In this document: positions 35,684 to 44,070 of the stretch, in pieces
How positions within the stretch are numbered: position 1 is the stretch's first letter
Layout: the number at the start of each line of letters is the position of its first letter
From: Anaerolineae bacterium
GTDB lineage: Bacteria; Chloroflexota; Anaerolineae; Promineifilales; Promineifilaceae
DNA: 64,000 nt
Direction: 5' to 3'
NCBI GenBank assembly: GCA_023384355.1
Contig: JAHDWL010000003.1
Span: 1-64,000 of the forward strand
The notes under the pieces: generated by a model
Database searches by the model: none
Seen by the model: only the letters and a program-made list of their open reading frames with translations
What the model was told of the DNA's origin: nothing
Program-made: the position numbers and the translations under genes

Positions 35684-36057
35684 ACTACCTCCATCATGTG
35701 AAGGGAGGGATCATGGGCCTATCCCTCAAACATATTCCATTGAACCTGAACCTATTGTAAAACTGTATGGGAAAAACAGGGGAAAATTCCACGGCCTTTT
35801 CACGCCACCCGGCATGATAAGCACCAAATTACCGGAACATAATTACATACGATCCGGGGAAGCCATTAATCCGTTTTTCTCTTGGAAAACACGACCCTGC
35901 ACGTTATTCTTATTATCAGACAAGCCCCTGCGGCATCAATTGATAAACCCGGACATCCGGAAATATCATCGCCCCGCTGAGACGAATCAAATATCGTTCC
36001 ATACAGAAATCAGAGTTATCAAGGCACCAACATTTTCAATTTGAGGCAGGAGGTATC
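35684..36057 (+). other. Intergenic region upstream of tal-pgi
   Basis: 374 nt between divergent genes. It contains an imperfectly useful small hairpin AGGGAT/ATCCCT (loop CATGGGCCT) near 35705 and a strong AGGAGG ribosome-binding site just before the ATG at 36058. The sequence is AT-richer than the coding flanks. A frame on the plus strand is open through part of it, but codon use does not look coding. I see no convincing promoter pair. Confidence 0.5.
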
Positions 36058-38826
36058 ATGACCAACCTGACAGAGCTGCACCAATCAGGTCAATCGACCT
36101 GGCTAAACTATCTTCGCAACAACTTCATCCGATCGGGAGAACTGGCCGACAAGATACGGCTTGGTATCCAGGGCGTAACAGCTAACGCCGAGGTCTACGA
36201 ACGAGCGATCGCCGGCAGCAGCGATTACGACGAAGCAATCCGCCGCGCTGTTGCTGAGGGTACGCCGGCCCGCCTCATCCATCAATCGCTGATGGTCGAT
36301 GATATCCAGCGAGCGGCCGACGTACTTCACCCTGTCTATGAGGGATCAAACCGACTCGACGGCTTCGTGAGTTTCGAGCTTGAACCCGCTGTATTCACCG
36401 ATGTCACTACCGCCGTAGCCGAAATTCGCCACGTGATGCACCTCATCGACCGTAACAACGTCATGGTCGAAGTTCCCGCCACGCCGGTTGGCATCGACAT
36501 CATTCGCGCCCTGACGGTGGACGGGATTTCAGTCAACGCGACCCACCTGTTTTCCGTCACCGACTTCGAAAAGGTGGCTCAATCCTATCTCGATGGAATC
36601 TCGGAATACATCAGTAACCATAGCGTCTGGCACGCGGCACCGACAGCTGTGGCCTCATTCTCGCTGAGTTCTCTTGATTCAGCCGTCGACGGCGAACTCA
36701 TAAAGCGAGGCCGCCCCGACTTGACCGGCAAAACCGCAATCGCCATGGCCAAAGTCATTTACGAGCGGAATAAATCTCTATTCAGCACTCCGGAATGGGT
36801 CAAATTATCCGCCAAAGGCGCGCGACCGCTCAGGCCAAAATGGACCCGCGTAACCCCGCGCGATTTCAGCTTCCCTGAGGATTACTACGTCAACAATCTC
36901 GTTGGCCCGGACACAGTCATCACCTTCTCCCCGGTCAGCCTTAGCAAATTTCTGAGGCAAGGCGCGGTTGAAAAGACACTCGCCGACGGTCTGGAATCGG
37001 CTCAGGCGCACCTCGCGGAACTCACCGCAATAGGGATCGACCTGGATAAAATCTCGGCCCAACTAAAACAAAAATACCTGACGGCTTCTGACCAGCGCTT
37101 CCAGGCGCTTGTGGGAGCGGTGATGCTCAAGCGAGACCAACTTGACGTCGAGTGGCGCCCGATGGTGGCCGATTATGGTAACGAGGGGCCGACCATTGAA
37201 AAGGCGCTCCAGAACCTTTGCCGCCAGAAAATCGTCTGCCGCATCTGGTCCCACGACTACACCGTCTGGAAACCAAAACCCACAGAGATCACCAATCGAA
37301 TGGGCTGGCTCCACATCATGGATACCATGGCCGAAAAAGTGGATCGCATGGTCTCCATCAAGAACCGGGTCATTGCCGAGGGTTATTCCCACGCCCTCCT
37401 TCTGGGCATGGGCGGTTCCAGCCTCGCGCCGGAGCTGTTCCAAAAGACGCTCGGCCGCCCTTCGCGGCCGGCAAATATGCCTTTCCCCTATCTGGATATG
37501 GTCGTCGTCGATACCACCGACGCCGATGCCATCCGCGCGGCCGAAGCAGCAGTTGACCTGACCAAAACACTTGTCATCGTCAGCACCAAGTCCGGCGGAA
37601 CGGTGGAAACGCTATCAGCTTTCAAATACTTCTATAACCGTCTGGCAGAGGTAGTAGGCGAGACTGAAGTTGGTGAGCACTTCATCGGTATCACCGATCC
37701 TGGCAGCAAAATCGTGGATTTAGCCGCGCGATACAAATTTCGCGATCTGTTTATCAATGATCCCAATATCGGCGGACGGTATTCGGCACTCTCCTATTTT
37801 GGGCTGGTGCCGGCCGCCCTCGTCGGCGTAGACGTTGCCGGGTTGCTGGAGCGCGCGTCCGTTATGGCTTCGAACACCGCTGCCTGCCATTGCGACGCCA
37901 TCGCAGGGAATATGGCCGCTCAATTGGGTACAGCAATGGGCACACTCGCCAATGTGGGGCGCGATAAGCTGACGTTCTTTATTTCCGAACCCCTGATCAG
38001 TTTTGGTGACTGGGTTGAGCAACTCATCGCCGAAAGCCTGGGCAAGGAAGGCAAGGGCATACTCCCCGTGGTGAACGAACCGCTCGCGCCGGTCGAGACA
38101 TATGCGGCCGATCGGGTGTTCGTGCACCTGCGACTGGAGGGGGACAAGAAATACGACGACTTCGTGTCCCGTCTGGCGGAGGCGGGCCACCCGATCATCA
38201 CGTTCCATCTGCAGGATCTTTACGATTTGGGCGGGCAATTCTTCCTTTGGGAAATGGCAACAGCCATCGCCGGACATTACCTCGGGATCAATCCCTTTGA
38301 TCAGCCCAACGTGGAAGCCGCCAAGGTTAAAGCGCGAACCGTTGTGGCCGAATATGCCGAGAAAGGCACCCTGCCTGCAGGTGAATTCGCGCCGCTCAAT
38401 GCTGAAAGCCTGTTAAAGTTCCTTGATAAGGCCAAACCAGGTGATTATGTGTGCATTCAGGCCTATGTCCAGGCTACACCAGCGGCCGAAGAGGCGTTGC
38501 AGACCTTGCGGCAGGCGATCCACCTTCATACCGGGCTGGCCACGACCTCCGGGTTCGGTCCCCGCTTCCTTCATTCCACCGGCCAATTGCACAAGGGGGA
38601 TATGGGTAACGGGTTATTCATTCAGTTCATCTCAGACGCGCAAGAGGATGTTGCCATCCCGGATGAGGCCGGCGCGGCTGCATCAAACATGAGCTTCAAT
38701 GTTCTCAAGAAAGCCCAGGCTTTGGGAGATGCCCAGGCTCTGCACGACGCGCGCCGACGTGTCATATCCTTCAACGTAGGTCAGGACACAATCGGAGCAA
38801 TCGAGGAACTGGCGGCTGGAATCTGA
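36058..38826 (+). CDS. Transaldolase-like/glucose-6-phosphate isomerase fusion
   Basis: 922 residues. The first 330 or so follow the class of transaldolases found fused to Pgi (TWLNYLRNNFIRSGELADKI, DIQRAADVLHPVYEG, LDGFVSFELEP, VNATHLFSVTDFEKVAQSYL). However, the Schiff-base lysine of the IKVPAT motif is Glu138 (VMVEVPATPVG), and the usual phosphate-binding Arg (SFxxSRxD) is Ser205. The C-terminal isomerase appears intact: LLGMGGSSLAPELF, VSTKSGGTVETLSAFKY, NIGGRYSALSYFGL, ESLGKEGKGILPV and FLHSTGQLHKGDMGNG. I expect an active phosphoglucose isomerase carrying a non-catalytic transaldolase domain. AGGAGG precedes the ATG. The gene stands alone and ends before a strong hairpin. Confidence 0.93.
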   Translation: MTNLTELHQSGQSTWLNYLRNNFIRSGELADKIRLGIQGVTANAEVYERAIAGSSDYDEAIRRAVAEGTPARLIHQSLMVDDIQRAADVLHPVYEGSNRLDGFVSFELEPAVFTDVTTAVAEIRHVMHLIDRNNVMVEVPATPVGIDIIRALTVDGISVNATHLFSVTDFEKVAQSYLDGISEYISNHSVWHAAPTAVASFSLSSLDSAVDGELIKRGRPDLTGKTAIAMAKVIYERNKSLFSTPEWVKLSAKGARPLRPKWTRVTPRDFSFPEDYYVNNLVGPDTVITFSPVSLSKFLRQGAVEKTLADGLESAQAHLAELTAIGIDLDKISAQLKQKYLTASDQRFQALVGAVMLKRDQLDVEWRPMVADYGNEGPTIEKALQNLCRQKIVCRIWSHDYTVWKPKPTEITNRMGWLHIMDTMAEKVDRMVSIKNRVIAEGYSHALLLGMGGSSLAPELFQKTLGRPSRPANMPFPYLDMVVVDTTDADAIRAAEAAVDLTKTLVIVSTKSGGTVETLSAFKYFYNRLAEVVGETEVGEHFIGITDPGSKIVDLAARYKFRDLFINDPNIGGRYSALSYFGLVPAALVGVDVAGLLERASVMASNTAACHCDAIAGNMAAQLGTAMGTLANVGRDKLTFFISEPLISFGDWVEQLIAESLGKEGKGILPVVNEPLAPVETYAADRVFVHLRLEGDKKYDDFVSRLAEAGHPIITFHLQDLYDLGGQFFLWEMATAIAGHYLGINPFDQPNVEAAKVKARTVVAEYAEKGTLPAGEFAPLNAESLLKFLDKAKPGDYVCIQAYVQATPAAEEALQTLRQAIHLHTGLATTSGFGPRFLHSTGQLHKGDMGNGLFIQFISDAQEDVAIPDEAGAAASNMSFNVLKKAQALGDAQALHDARRRVISFNVGQDTIGAIEELAAGI

Positions 38827-38838
38827 TTCAATACCACC

Positions 38839-38870
38839 GGCGCGCGGGAAATCCCCGCTTCCCGCGCGCC
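38839..38870. terminator. GC-rich 12-bp hairpin between convergent genes
   Basis: GGCGCGCGGGAA, loop ATCCCCGC, TTCCCGCGCGCC: a perfect 12-bp stem between tal-pgi (+) and the ABC exporter (-). It lacks a T tract on either strand, so it may act as a processing or 3'-protecting structure rather than a classic terminator. Confidence 0.6.
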
Positions 38871-38890
38871 TGCGAATCATACTTGAATGC

Positions 38891-40786
38891 TTAATTCAAG
38901 CTATAGCTGGCCCGATTTTGCTGGGTTGCCCACTGCATCGTATATAAATTGAAATAACGACCCCGTTTGGCCAGCAATTCCTGATGCGTGCCATGTTCAA
39001 CGATGTTGCCGTGATCGAGCACGACAATCTGATCCGCGTTGACGATGGTACTTAACCGGTGGGCAATCACAAAGCTTGTCCGACCTTCCATGAGCGTGTC
39101 GAGAGCTCGTTGGATAATGCGCTCGGTAGCTGTGTCGACGCTGCTCGTCGCCTCGTCCAAAATAAGGATGCGCGGGTCAGCCAGCAGCGCCCGCGCAAAT
39201 GAGACCAACTGTCGCTGACCCACGCTGAGATTGCTGCCGTTCTCGCCCACTTCCGAATCGTAGCCGTCGGGCATGCGTATGATAAATTCGTGCGCGCCGA
39301 CGGCCCTGGATGCATTTAGAACTTCCTCATCGGTTGCGTCCAAACGGCCGTAGCGGATGTTATCAGCCACTGAACCGGTGAAGAGAAACGTGTCCTGCAG
39401 AACGATCCCCAATTGTTGGCGCAGGCTGTCACTGGTCACTTCCCGCACATCATGGCCGTCGATGGTCAACATACCGCCGGTCACATCATAGAACCGGGAA
39501 AGCAACCGGATGATTGTGCTCTTGCCCGCTCCGGTTTCACCGACCAGGGCGATACGCTCGCCCGGCATGGCGTGAAGGTTGATCCCGTTGAGAATTGTGC
39601 GCCCATCACGATTGTAGGCGAAAGATACGTTCCTGAACTCCACCTCGCCGCGAATCTGCGGCAATGGCTGCGCGTCCGGCAAATCAACGAGGTCGGGCTG
39701 AAGATCCAGCAATTCGAATAACCGCTCCGAGGCAGCCATGGTCGCCTGGAAGGTGTTGTAACGTTGGGCCAGCTCACGAATGGGGTCGAAAAATCGCTCG
39801 ACATAGAGAACAAACGCCACCAGGGTCCCAGCTGTGAGCGCGTCATCGAGTACCAGCCAGCCACCGACGCCGATGACGAGCGCCGTAGCAAGCGAGCCGA
39901 TGAAATCCACCCCCGGGAAGAAAATAGCTGCAAGTCGCGTAGCCTGTAAGTTGGCATCGAAGAACGACATATTGAGGTCGTCGAAATGCTGGAAGTTCCG
40001 CTCTTCACGAGTGAAGCTCTTGGTCACCCGAATGCCTGTGATAGACTCGTTGAGGAATCCGTTGATCAACGCCAGCCTCTGGCGCGTAGCACGATACGCC
40101 TGACGCACGCGGTCGCGCCAGTAATTGGTGAGAATAATCATCAGCGGCATGACCGAAAAGGCGACCAATGCCAGTTGCCAATTGAGAAACAACATGATGA
40201 TGACGATGCCAACCAGGTTGAAAACCGAGCGAAACAGGCCGGTGATCGACCAGGTAACGAAGTCAAGCAAAACGCCGACATCCCCAATCAGACGGCTCAT
40301 CAACCGGCCAACGCTGTAGTTGCTGTAGAAATTCAGCGTCAACCGGTGCAGATGCCTGAACAACTCACTGCGGACATCAGCGACAATCTTGGTGCCCACA
40401 AAAGCCATGATTCGCACTCGCGCGCGGTTAGTTAGCCACTCGCCGACTGTGGTGAATAAAAACACCAACGTCCAGAATCTGAGTATCTCCATCGATCCGG
40501 CGCGGATGCCGTCATCGATGGCGAAGCCGATAATCGCGGGACCGGCAACCCCCAGAAGCGAGCTGACGGTCATCAGGATAACCGCAATAATCAGGCTTGC
40601 CTTGTAGGGCACCATATACGTGCCCAGTCGGCGAACAAGGCGGCCGTCATAGGCTTTACCCAATAACTCATCGTCATCGCGCAACAGTTGTTTGATTTTT
40701 GCTTCGCGCGCCTCGCGCTCGACCTGAGTCACTGTCAAATGGGAGTGATCTGCAACCGGGGAATTGGGTTGTTGGCTTGTGGTCAT
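38891..40786 (-). CDS. ABC exporter subunit B (canonical ATPase half)
   Basis: 631 residues: a 60-residue charged N-terminal part, six predicted spans (for example ASLIIAVILMTVSSLLGVAG and SVFNLVGIVIIMLFLNWQLA), then Walker A GETGAGKST, Q-loop LQDTFLFTG, signature LSVGQRQLVSFARA, Walker B ILILDEATSSVD, H-loop VIAHRLST. The catalytic Glu and switch His are present but the signature is the non-canonical LSVGQ. It overlaps the preceding exporter gene by four bases (ATGA) and forms with it a heterodimeric exporter of the LmrCD/BmrCD/TM287-288 type. Drug or lipid efflux is the usual role. Confidence 0.94.
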   Translation of the reverse strand: MTTSQQPNSPVADHSHLTVTQVEREAREAKIKQLLRDDDELLGKAYDGRLVRRLGTYMVPYKASLIIAVILMTVSSLLGVAGPAIIGFAIDDGIRAGSMEILRFWTLVFLFTTVGEWLTNRARVRIMAFVGTKIVADVRSELFRHLHRLTLNFYSNYSVGRLMSRLIGDVGVLLDFVTWSITGLFRSVFNLVGIVIIMLFLNWQLALVAFSVMPLMIILTNYWRDRVRQAYRATRQRLALINGFLNESITGIRVTKSFTREERNFQHFDDLNMSFFDANLQATRLAAIFFPGVDFIGSLATALVIGVGGWLVLDDALTAGTLVAFVLYVERFFDPIRELAQRYNTFQATMAASERLFELLDLQPDLVDLPDAQPLPQIRGEVEFRNVSFAYNRDGRTILNGINLHAMPGERIALVGETGAGKSTIIRLLSRFYDVTGGMLTIDGHDVREVTSDSLRQQLGIVLQDTFLFTGSVADNIRYGRLDATDEEVLNASRAVGAHEFIIRMPDGYDSEVGENGSNLSVGQRQLVSFARALLADPRILILDEATSSVDTATERIIQRALDTLMEGRTSFVIAHRLSTIVNADQIVVLDHGNIVEHGTHQELLAKRGRYFNLYTMQWATQQNRASYSLN

Positions 40787-42603
40787 GATCTCGGCCCTCC
40801 CTTTGCCGCATCGGTCGCCACTCCCACCTGGAGATTCACAAACTCCTCCTGATCCTTCAGTTGAAGATCATATATCTGACGGTAAAGCCCATCATTAGCC
40901 AGCAACTCCTCGTGGCTTCCACGTTCAACGACACGTCCCTCGTTGATAACGAGGATGCTGTCCGCATGCTTCAGCGTCAGCAACCGTTGCGCGATGATGA
41001 AAGTCGTCCGTCCCACCATCAATTCCGCCAATGCTTCCTGGATTAAATGCTCCGTTTCCGTATCGACACTACTCGTCGAATCGTCAAGTATGAGGATTCG
41101 CGGGTCAGCCAGCAAGGCGCGGGCGATGGCGATGCGCTGCTTCTGCCCACCGCTCAACGTGACGCCACGTTCGCCGACGCGGGTGTCATATCCTTTCTCA
41201 AGCTCAAGTATAAAATCATGAGCACGTGCCACTTTGGCCGCAGCGATGATTTCATCCATATCGGCTTCCGTTCGCCCATAGGCGATATTCTCCCTGACTG
41301 TTTGACTGAACAGGAAGGGTTCCTGCAGAACTATGCCGATATGACTACGCAGGCTTTTCAGCTTCAGATCGCGCACATCACGCCCATCCACAAGCACACG
41401 CCCGCTTGTGCAATCGTAGAAACGCGGAATCAGGTTGGTCACCGTCGACTTCCCGGAACCCGTCGGCCCGATCAAGGCGATACGAGCGCCGGGTGGCGCG
41501 TGGAAATCAATATCAGTTAAAACCGGTAATTTATCCCTATAAGCGAAGGAGACGTGCTCGAATTTGACATCTCCTATTACCGCGGTGAGTTCCACCGCAT
41601 CGGGGCGCTCAGCCAGTTCGCGTGGCAAGTCCATAATTTCGAACACGCGTGAAGCGCTGGCCCCGGCAGTTGCCGCAAGATTTACGAGAAACCCAAGTCT
41701 CTGAACAGGCGCATTGAGCATCAAAACATACGAGATCAATGCGAACAGGGTTCCAACTGTGATGCTGCCCTCCAGAGCCGGCGGTCCAGCAAACCAGAGA
41801 AGGAGGAAAATGCTCAGCATGACGAGAAATGTCATGAACGGCCAGTTATTGGCCCACTTCTTGATCAACCCTTCGCGCCGGTAGAACCATTCGTTGTTTT
41901 CGCGATCGAATTTATCCAACTCGTGTGGTTCGCGAGCGAAGGCTTTCACAACATGGATGCCTGTGAGGCTCTCCTGCATCACATTCGACAAAATGCCCAT
42001 CTGCTCCTGAATCCGCTTGAACATCGGCTCAACCGTCGTACCGAAACGGACGGTGGTGAAGATCAGGACAGGAAACGGGATCAGTGCCAGTAACGTCAAA
42101 GGAACCGACTCGATCAGCATTGCAATGATGACGCCAACCATCAGCAGGATCGTAGCGACCAAATCCATGAGACCGATCCCCACAAATCTTTCCGACTCGC
42201 TGATGTCGCTCGTGGCACGACTCATCAAATCGCCTGTGTGGCTCTGGTCATGAAATGCAAACGGCTGATATTGCACTGCGTTGTAGAAATCGTTTCGCAA
42301 ATCGTAGGCAACACGATGGGTCAGCCATTCACCATAATAGCGTTGAAGAAACCCAAGAATCCCGCGCACGATGGCAATGCCGATGATGATAAACCCTGCA
42401 TAAACCAAATAAGACCCCTGCCCTTGCGAGAGGCCATAGTCAATTGCCCAGGCAATAATCTGGGGGACAAAAAGATTAAGCAGGGTGCTAATCAGCATTG
42501 CCCCATAAGCGAGTGCGCCAAAACCGCCATAAGGGCGAAGATATCCAAGCAATCGCCAAGTGGCTGAGATACGGCGACGATCGGCCGCTTTTTCTTCAAT
42601 CAC
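40783..42603 (-). CDS. ABC exporter subunit A (degenerate ATPase half)
   Basis: About 606 residues, six spans, then Walker A GPTGSGKST, signature LSGGQKQRIAIARA, Walker B ILILDDSTSSVD and H-loop IIAQRLLTL. The catalytic Glu is replaced by Asp and the switch His by Gln, the hallmarks of the degenerate site in heterodimeric exporters; the partner supplies LSVGQ to this site. The GTG at 42601-42603 is chosen because AGGGGG lies 7 nt upstream; an upstream GTG at 42711 would overlap the promoter -10 box. The leader of about 90 nt is preceded by a palindrome over the -35 box. Confidence 0.93.
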   Translation of the reverse strand: MIEEKAADRRRISATWRLLGYLRPYGGFGALAYGAMLISTLLNLFVPQIIAWAIDYGLSQGQGSYLVYAGFIIIGIAIVRGILGFLQRYYGEWLTHRVAYDLRNDFYNAVQYQPFAFHDQSHTGDLMSRATSDISESERFVGIGLMDLVATILLMVGVIIAMLIESVPLTLLALIPFPVLIFTTVRFGTTVEPMFKRIQEQMGILSNVMQESLTGIHVVKAFAREPHELDKFDRENNEWFYRREGLIKKWANNWPFMTFLVMLSIFLLLWFAGPPALEGSITVGTLFALISYVLMLNAPVQRLGFLVNLAATAGASASRVFEIMDLPRELAERPDAVELTAVIGDVKFEHVSFAYRDKLPVLTDIDFHAPPGARIALIGPTGSGKSTVTNLIPRFYDCTSGRVLVDGRDVRDLKLKSLRSHIGIVLQEPFLFSQTVRENIAYGRTEADMDEIIAAAKVARAHDFILELEKGYDTRVGERGVTLSGGQKQRIAIARALLADPRILILDDSTSSVDTETEHLIQEALAELMVGRTTFIIAQRLLTLKHADSILVINEGRVVERGSHEELLANDGLYRQIYDLQLKDQEEFVNLQVGVATDAAKGGPRS

Positions 42604-42699
42604 ATTAATACCCCCTATCGGAGCTATTGGACACAATCGAACATCTGGATGATGAGGACGGTGGGTTTTATATCGGGTTTCCGAATCGATTGTGAGATG

Positions 42700-42741
42700 A
42701 TTATAACACACCGATCGAACGATGTTAGGTAATTATCTAAC
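42700..42741 (-). promoter_or_regulatory. Promoter with overlapping palindromic operator for the ABC exporter pair
   Basis: On the minus strand, CTAACA (complement of 42723-42728), a 17-nt spacer, TATAAT (complement of 42700-42705). The palindrome GTTAGGTAATTATCTAAC (42724-42741), 18 bp with one mismatched pair, covers the -35 box. This is the usual arrangement for repression by a small winged-helix dimer of MarR/PadR kind; no such regulator gene is in the window nearby. Confidence 0.6.
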
Positions 42742-42749
42742 GAAAGCTG

Positions 42750-42768
42750 CGGATTCCTAAGGAATCCG
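42750..42768. promoter_or_regulatory. 19-bp perfect palindrome
   Basis: CGGATTCC-TAA-GGAATCCG, 8-bp arms, in the gap between the exporter operon and the small membrane gene at 42865, just upstream of that gene's promoter. It could be a second operator or a hairpin. No T run follows. Confidence 0.5.
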
Positions 42769-42793
42769 ATCGGCTATTTTTCGGCCAATGTGC

Positions 42794-42821
42794 TTGCGGT
42801 CAGGCTGTAATCTGCTACAAT
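42794..42821 (+). promoter_or_regulatory. Promoter of the small membrane gene
   Basis: TTGCGG (42794-42799), a 16-nt spacer, TACAAT (42816-42821), about 43 nt before the ATG at 42865. Confidence 0.6.
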
Positions 42822-42864
42822 CAAATCGGTTTGTGATGGAAAACACAACTGGAGGCTAACGTTC

Positions 42865-43062
42865 ATGTTGGTAAAAAGACTTATTCTGGCGGTCATTTCC
42901 TTGGCAGTCGGTTTTGGCCTGACGTTATTGATCACAAAGTTAATCGGCACAACCCCGGCTGAGTTTGGTCCCATCTATATGTTCTTTACGACCTTATCTT
43001 TGGCGATCGCTCTCGGAATCTGGCTCGACAAATTCATGGGCACCCAAATTCTGCCGAAGTAG
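42865..43062 (+). CDS. Small two-span membrane protein
   Basis: 65 residues with two predicted membrane helices (LILAVISLAVGFGLTLLI and MFFTTLSLAIALGIWLD) joined by a short loop. TGGAGG precedes the ATG. It has its own promoter and a rho-independent terminator before folD, so it is expressed as a single-gene transcript. I do not recognise the family; the two helices and lack of charged motifs do not suggest an enzyme. Confidence 0.8.
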   Translation: MLVKRLILAVISLAVGFGLTLLITKLIGTTPAEFGPIYMFFTTLSLAIALGIWLDKFMGTQILPK

Positions 43063-43094
43063 GAGCCACCGCCTCCCCCCGCTGACTTATTTTT

Positions 43095-43127
43095 AAGCCT
43101 CCCACCCCCAGGTTGAGGCTTTTTTTG
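43095..43127 (+). terminator. Rho-independent terminator
   Basis: AAGCCTC (43095-43101) pairs with GAGGCTT (43115-43121), followed by a T run to 43127. It ends the small membrane gene transcript 23 nt before folD. Confidence 0.85.
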
Positions 43128-43150
43128 TTTCACAACAGGAAGGTTATCAA

Positions 43151-44041
43151 ATGACTGCGTCTATCATTGACGGCAAAGCAATTGCCGAAAAAATGCGCGA
43201 ACAGGTTCGGCAGGCTGTTGTTCGAATGCAGGAAGAATATGGGTACACGCCTGGCCTGGCGACGGTTCTCGTGGGTGAAAACCCCGCTTCGGCTACCTAT
43301 GTGCGCAGCAAGCGCAAGACTTGTGAAGAGTTGGGAATTCGGTCCATTGGACACGAGCTGCCTGCAGACGCCACCCAGCAGCAGGTTGAGAATCTCGTCG
43401 CTAACCTCAACGCTGATCCCACGATTAACGGTATTCTGGTGCAGTTGCCGTTGCCCAAGCATCTGGATGAGGAAGGAGTCCTGAACAGCATCAGCCTTGA
43501 AAAGGACGTCGATGGCTTCCATCCGGTGAACATCGGCCGCCTTGCCATGAAAGGCCGCGATCCGCTTTTTATCCCGTGTACGCCATATGGCTGCATCGTG
43601 TTATTGGAAGAAAGCGGCATCCAGATTCGGGGAGCCGAAGCCGTAGTCGTCGGCCGCTCCAATATCGTCGGGCTTCCAGTAGCCATGCTTCTCCAAAAGC
43701 GCGACGCGACAGTAACCATTTGCCATAGCCGAACCCGCGACCTGGCAGAGCACGTTCGCCGCGCCGACATCGTCATCGCTGCAATCGGCCAGACCGAGAT
43801 GATCACCGGTGATATGCTCAAGCCGGGCGCGGCCGTCATTGACGTTGGGATCAATCAGAAGCCCGACCCATCCGCCAAGCGTGGCTACCGGTTGGTCGGC
43901 GACGTTGATTTTGAATCGGCGAAGGAAGTCGCCGGGGCAATCACCCCCGTGCCCGGTGGGGTTGGCCCCATGACAATCGCCATGCTCATGAAAAACACGT
44001 TGCGCGCGGCCGAGATCGCCCTCTCCAAACAGGATCACTAA
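43151..44041 (+). CDS. folD: Bifunctional methylene-tetrahydrofolate dehydrogenase/cyclohydrolase
   Basis: Interconverts 5,10-methylene-THF and 10-formyl-THF. The family signatures are ATVLVGENPASATYVRSK with the catalytic lysine in SKRKTCEELGI, GILVQLPLPKHLDEE, EKDVDGFHPVNIG, PCTPYGC, the NADP loop VVGRSNIVGLPVAMLL, and the C-terminal TPVPGGVGPMTIAML. The 296-residue length is normal. AGGAAGG precedes the ATG. It supplies one-carbon units that the serine pathway at 46-50 kb and TrmFO also connect to. Confidence 0.97.
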   Translation: MTASIIDGKAIAEKMREQVRQAVVRMQEEYGYTPGLATVLVGENPASATYVRSKRKTCEELGIRSIGHELPADATQQQVENLVANLNADPTINGILVQLPLPKHLDEEGVLNSISLEKDVDGFHPVNIGRLAMKGRDPLFIPCTPYGCIVLLEESGIQIRGAEAVVVGRSNIVGLPVAMLLQKRDATVTICHSRTRDLAEHVRRADIVIAAIGQTEMITGDMLKPGAAVIDVGINQKPDPSAKRGYRLVGDVDFESAKEVAGAITPVPGGVGPMTIAMLMKNTLRAAEIALSKQDH

Positions 44042-44070
44042 TCTCGGCAACGCAACATGGGAGCATACCC

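Noticed and set aside
35661-36044. 127-codon frame upstream of tal-pgi
   Set aside because: It starts inside the opposite-strand gene, has no ribosome-binding site and an unlikely composition.
42604-42711. N-terminal extension of exporter subunit A to 42711
   Set aside because: This start overlaps a TATAAT promoter box; GTG at 42603 has AGGGGG at the right distance.
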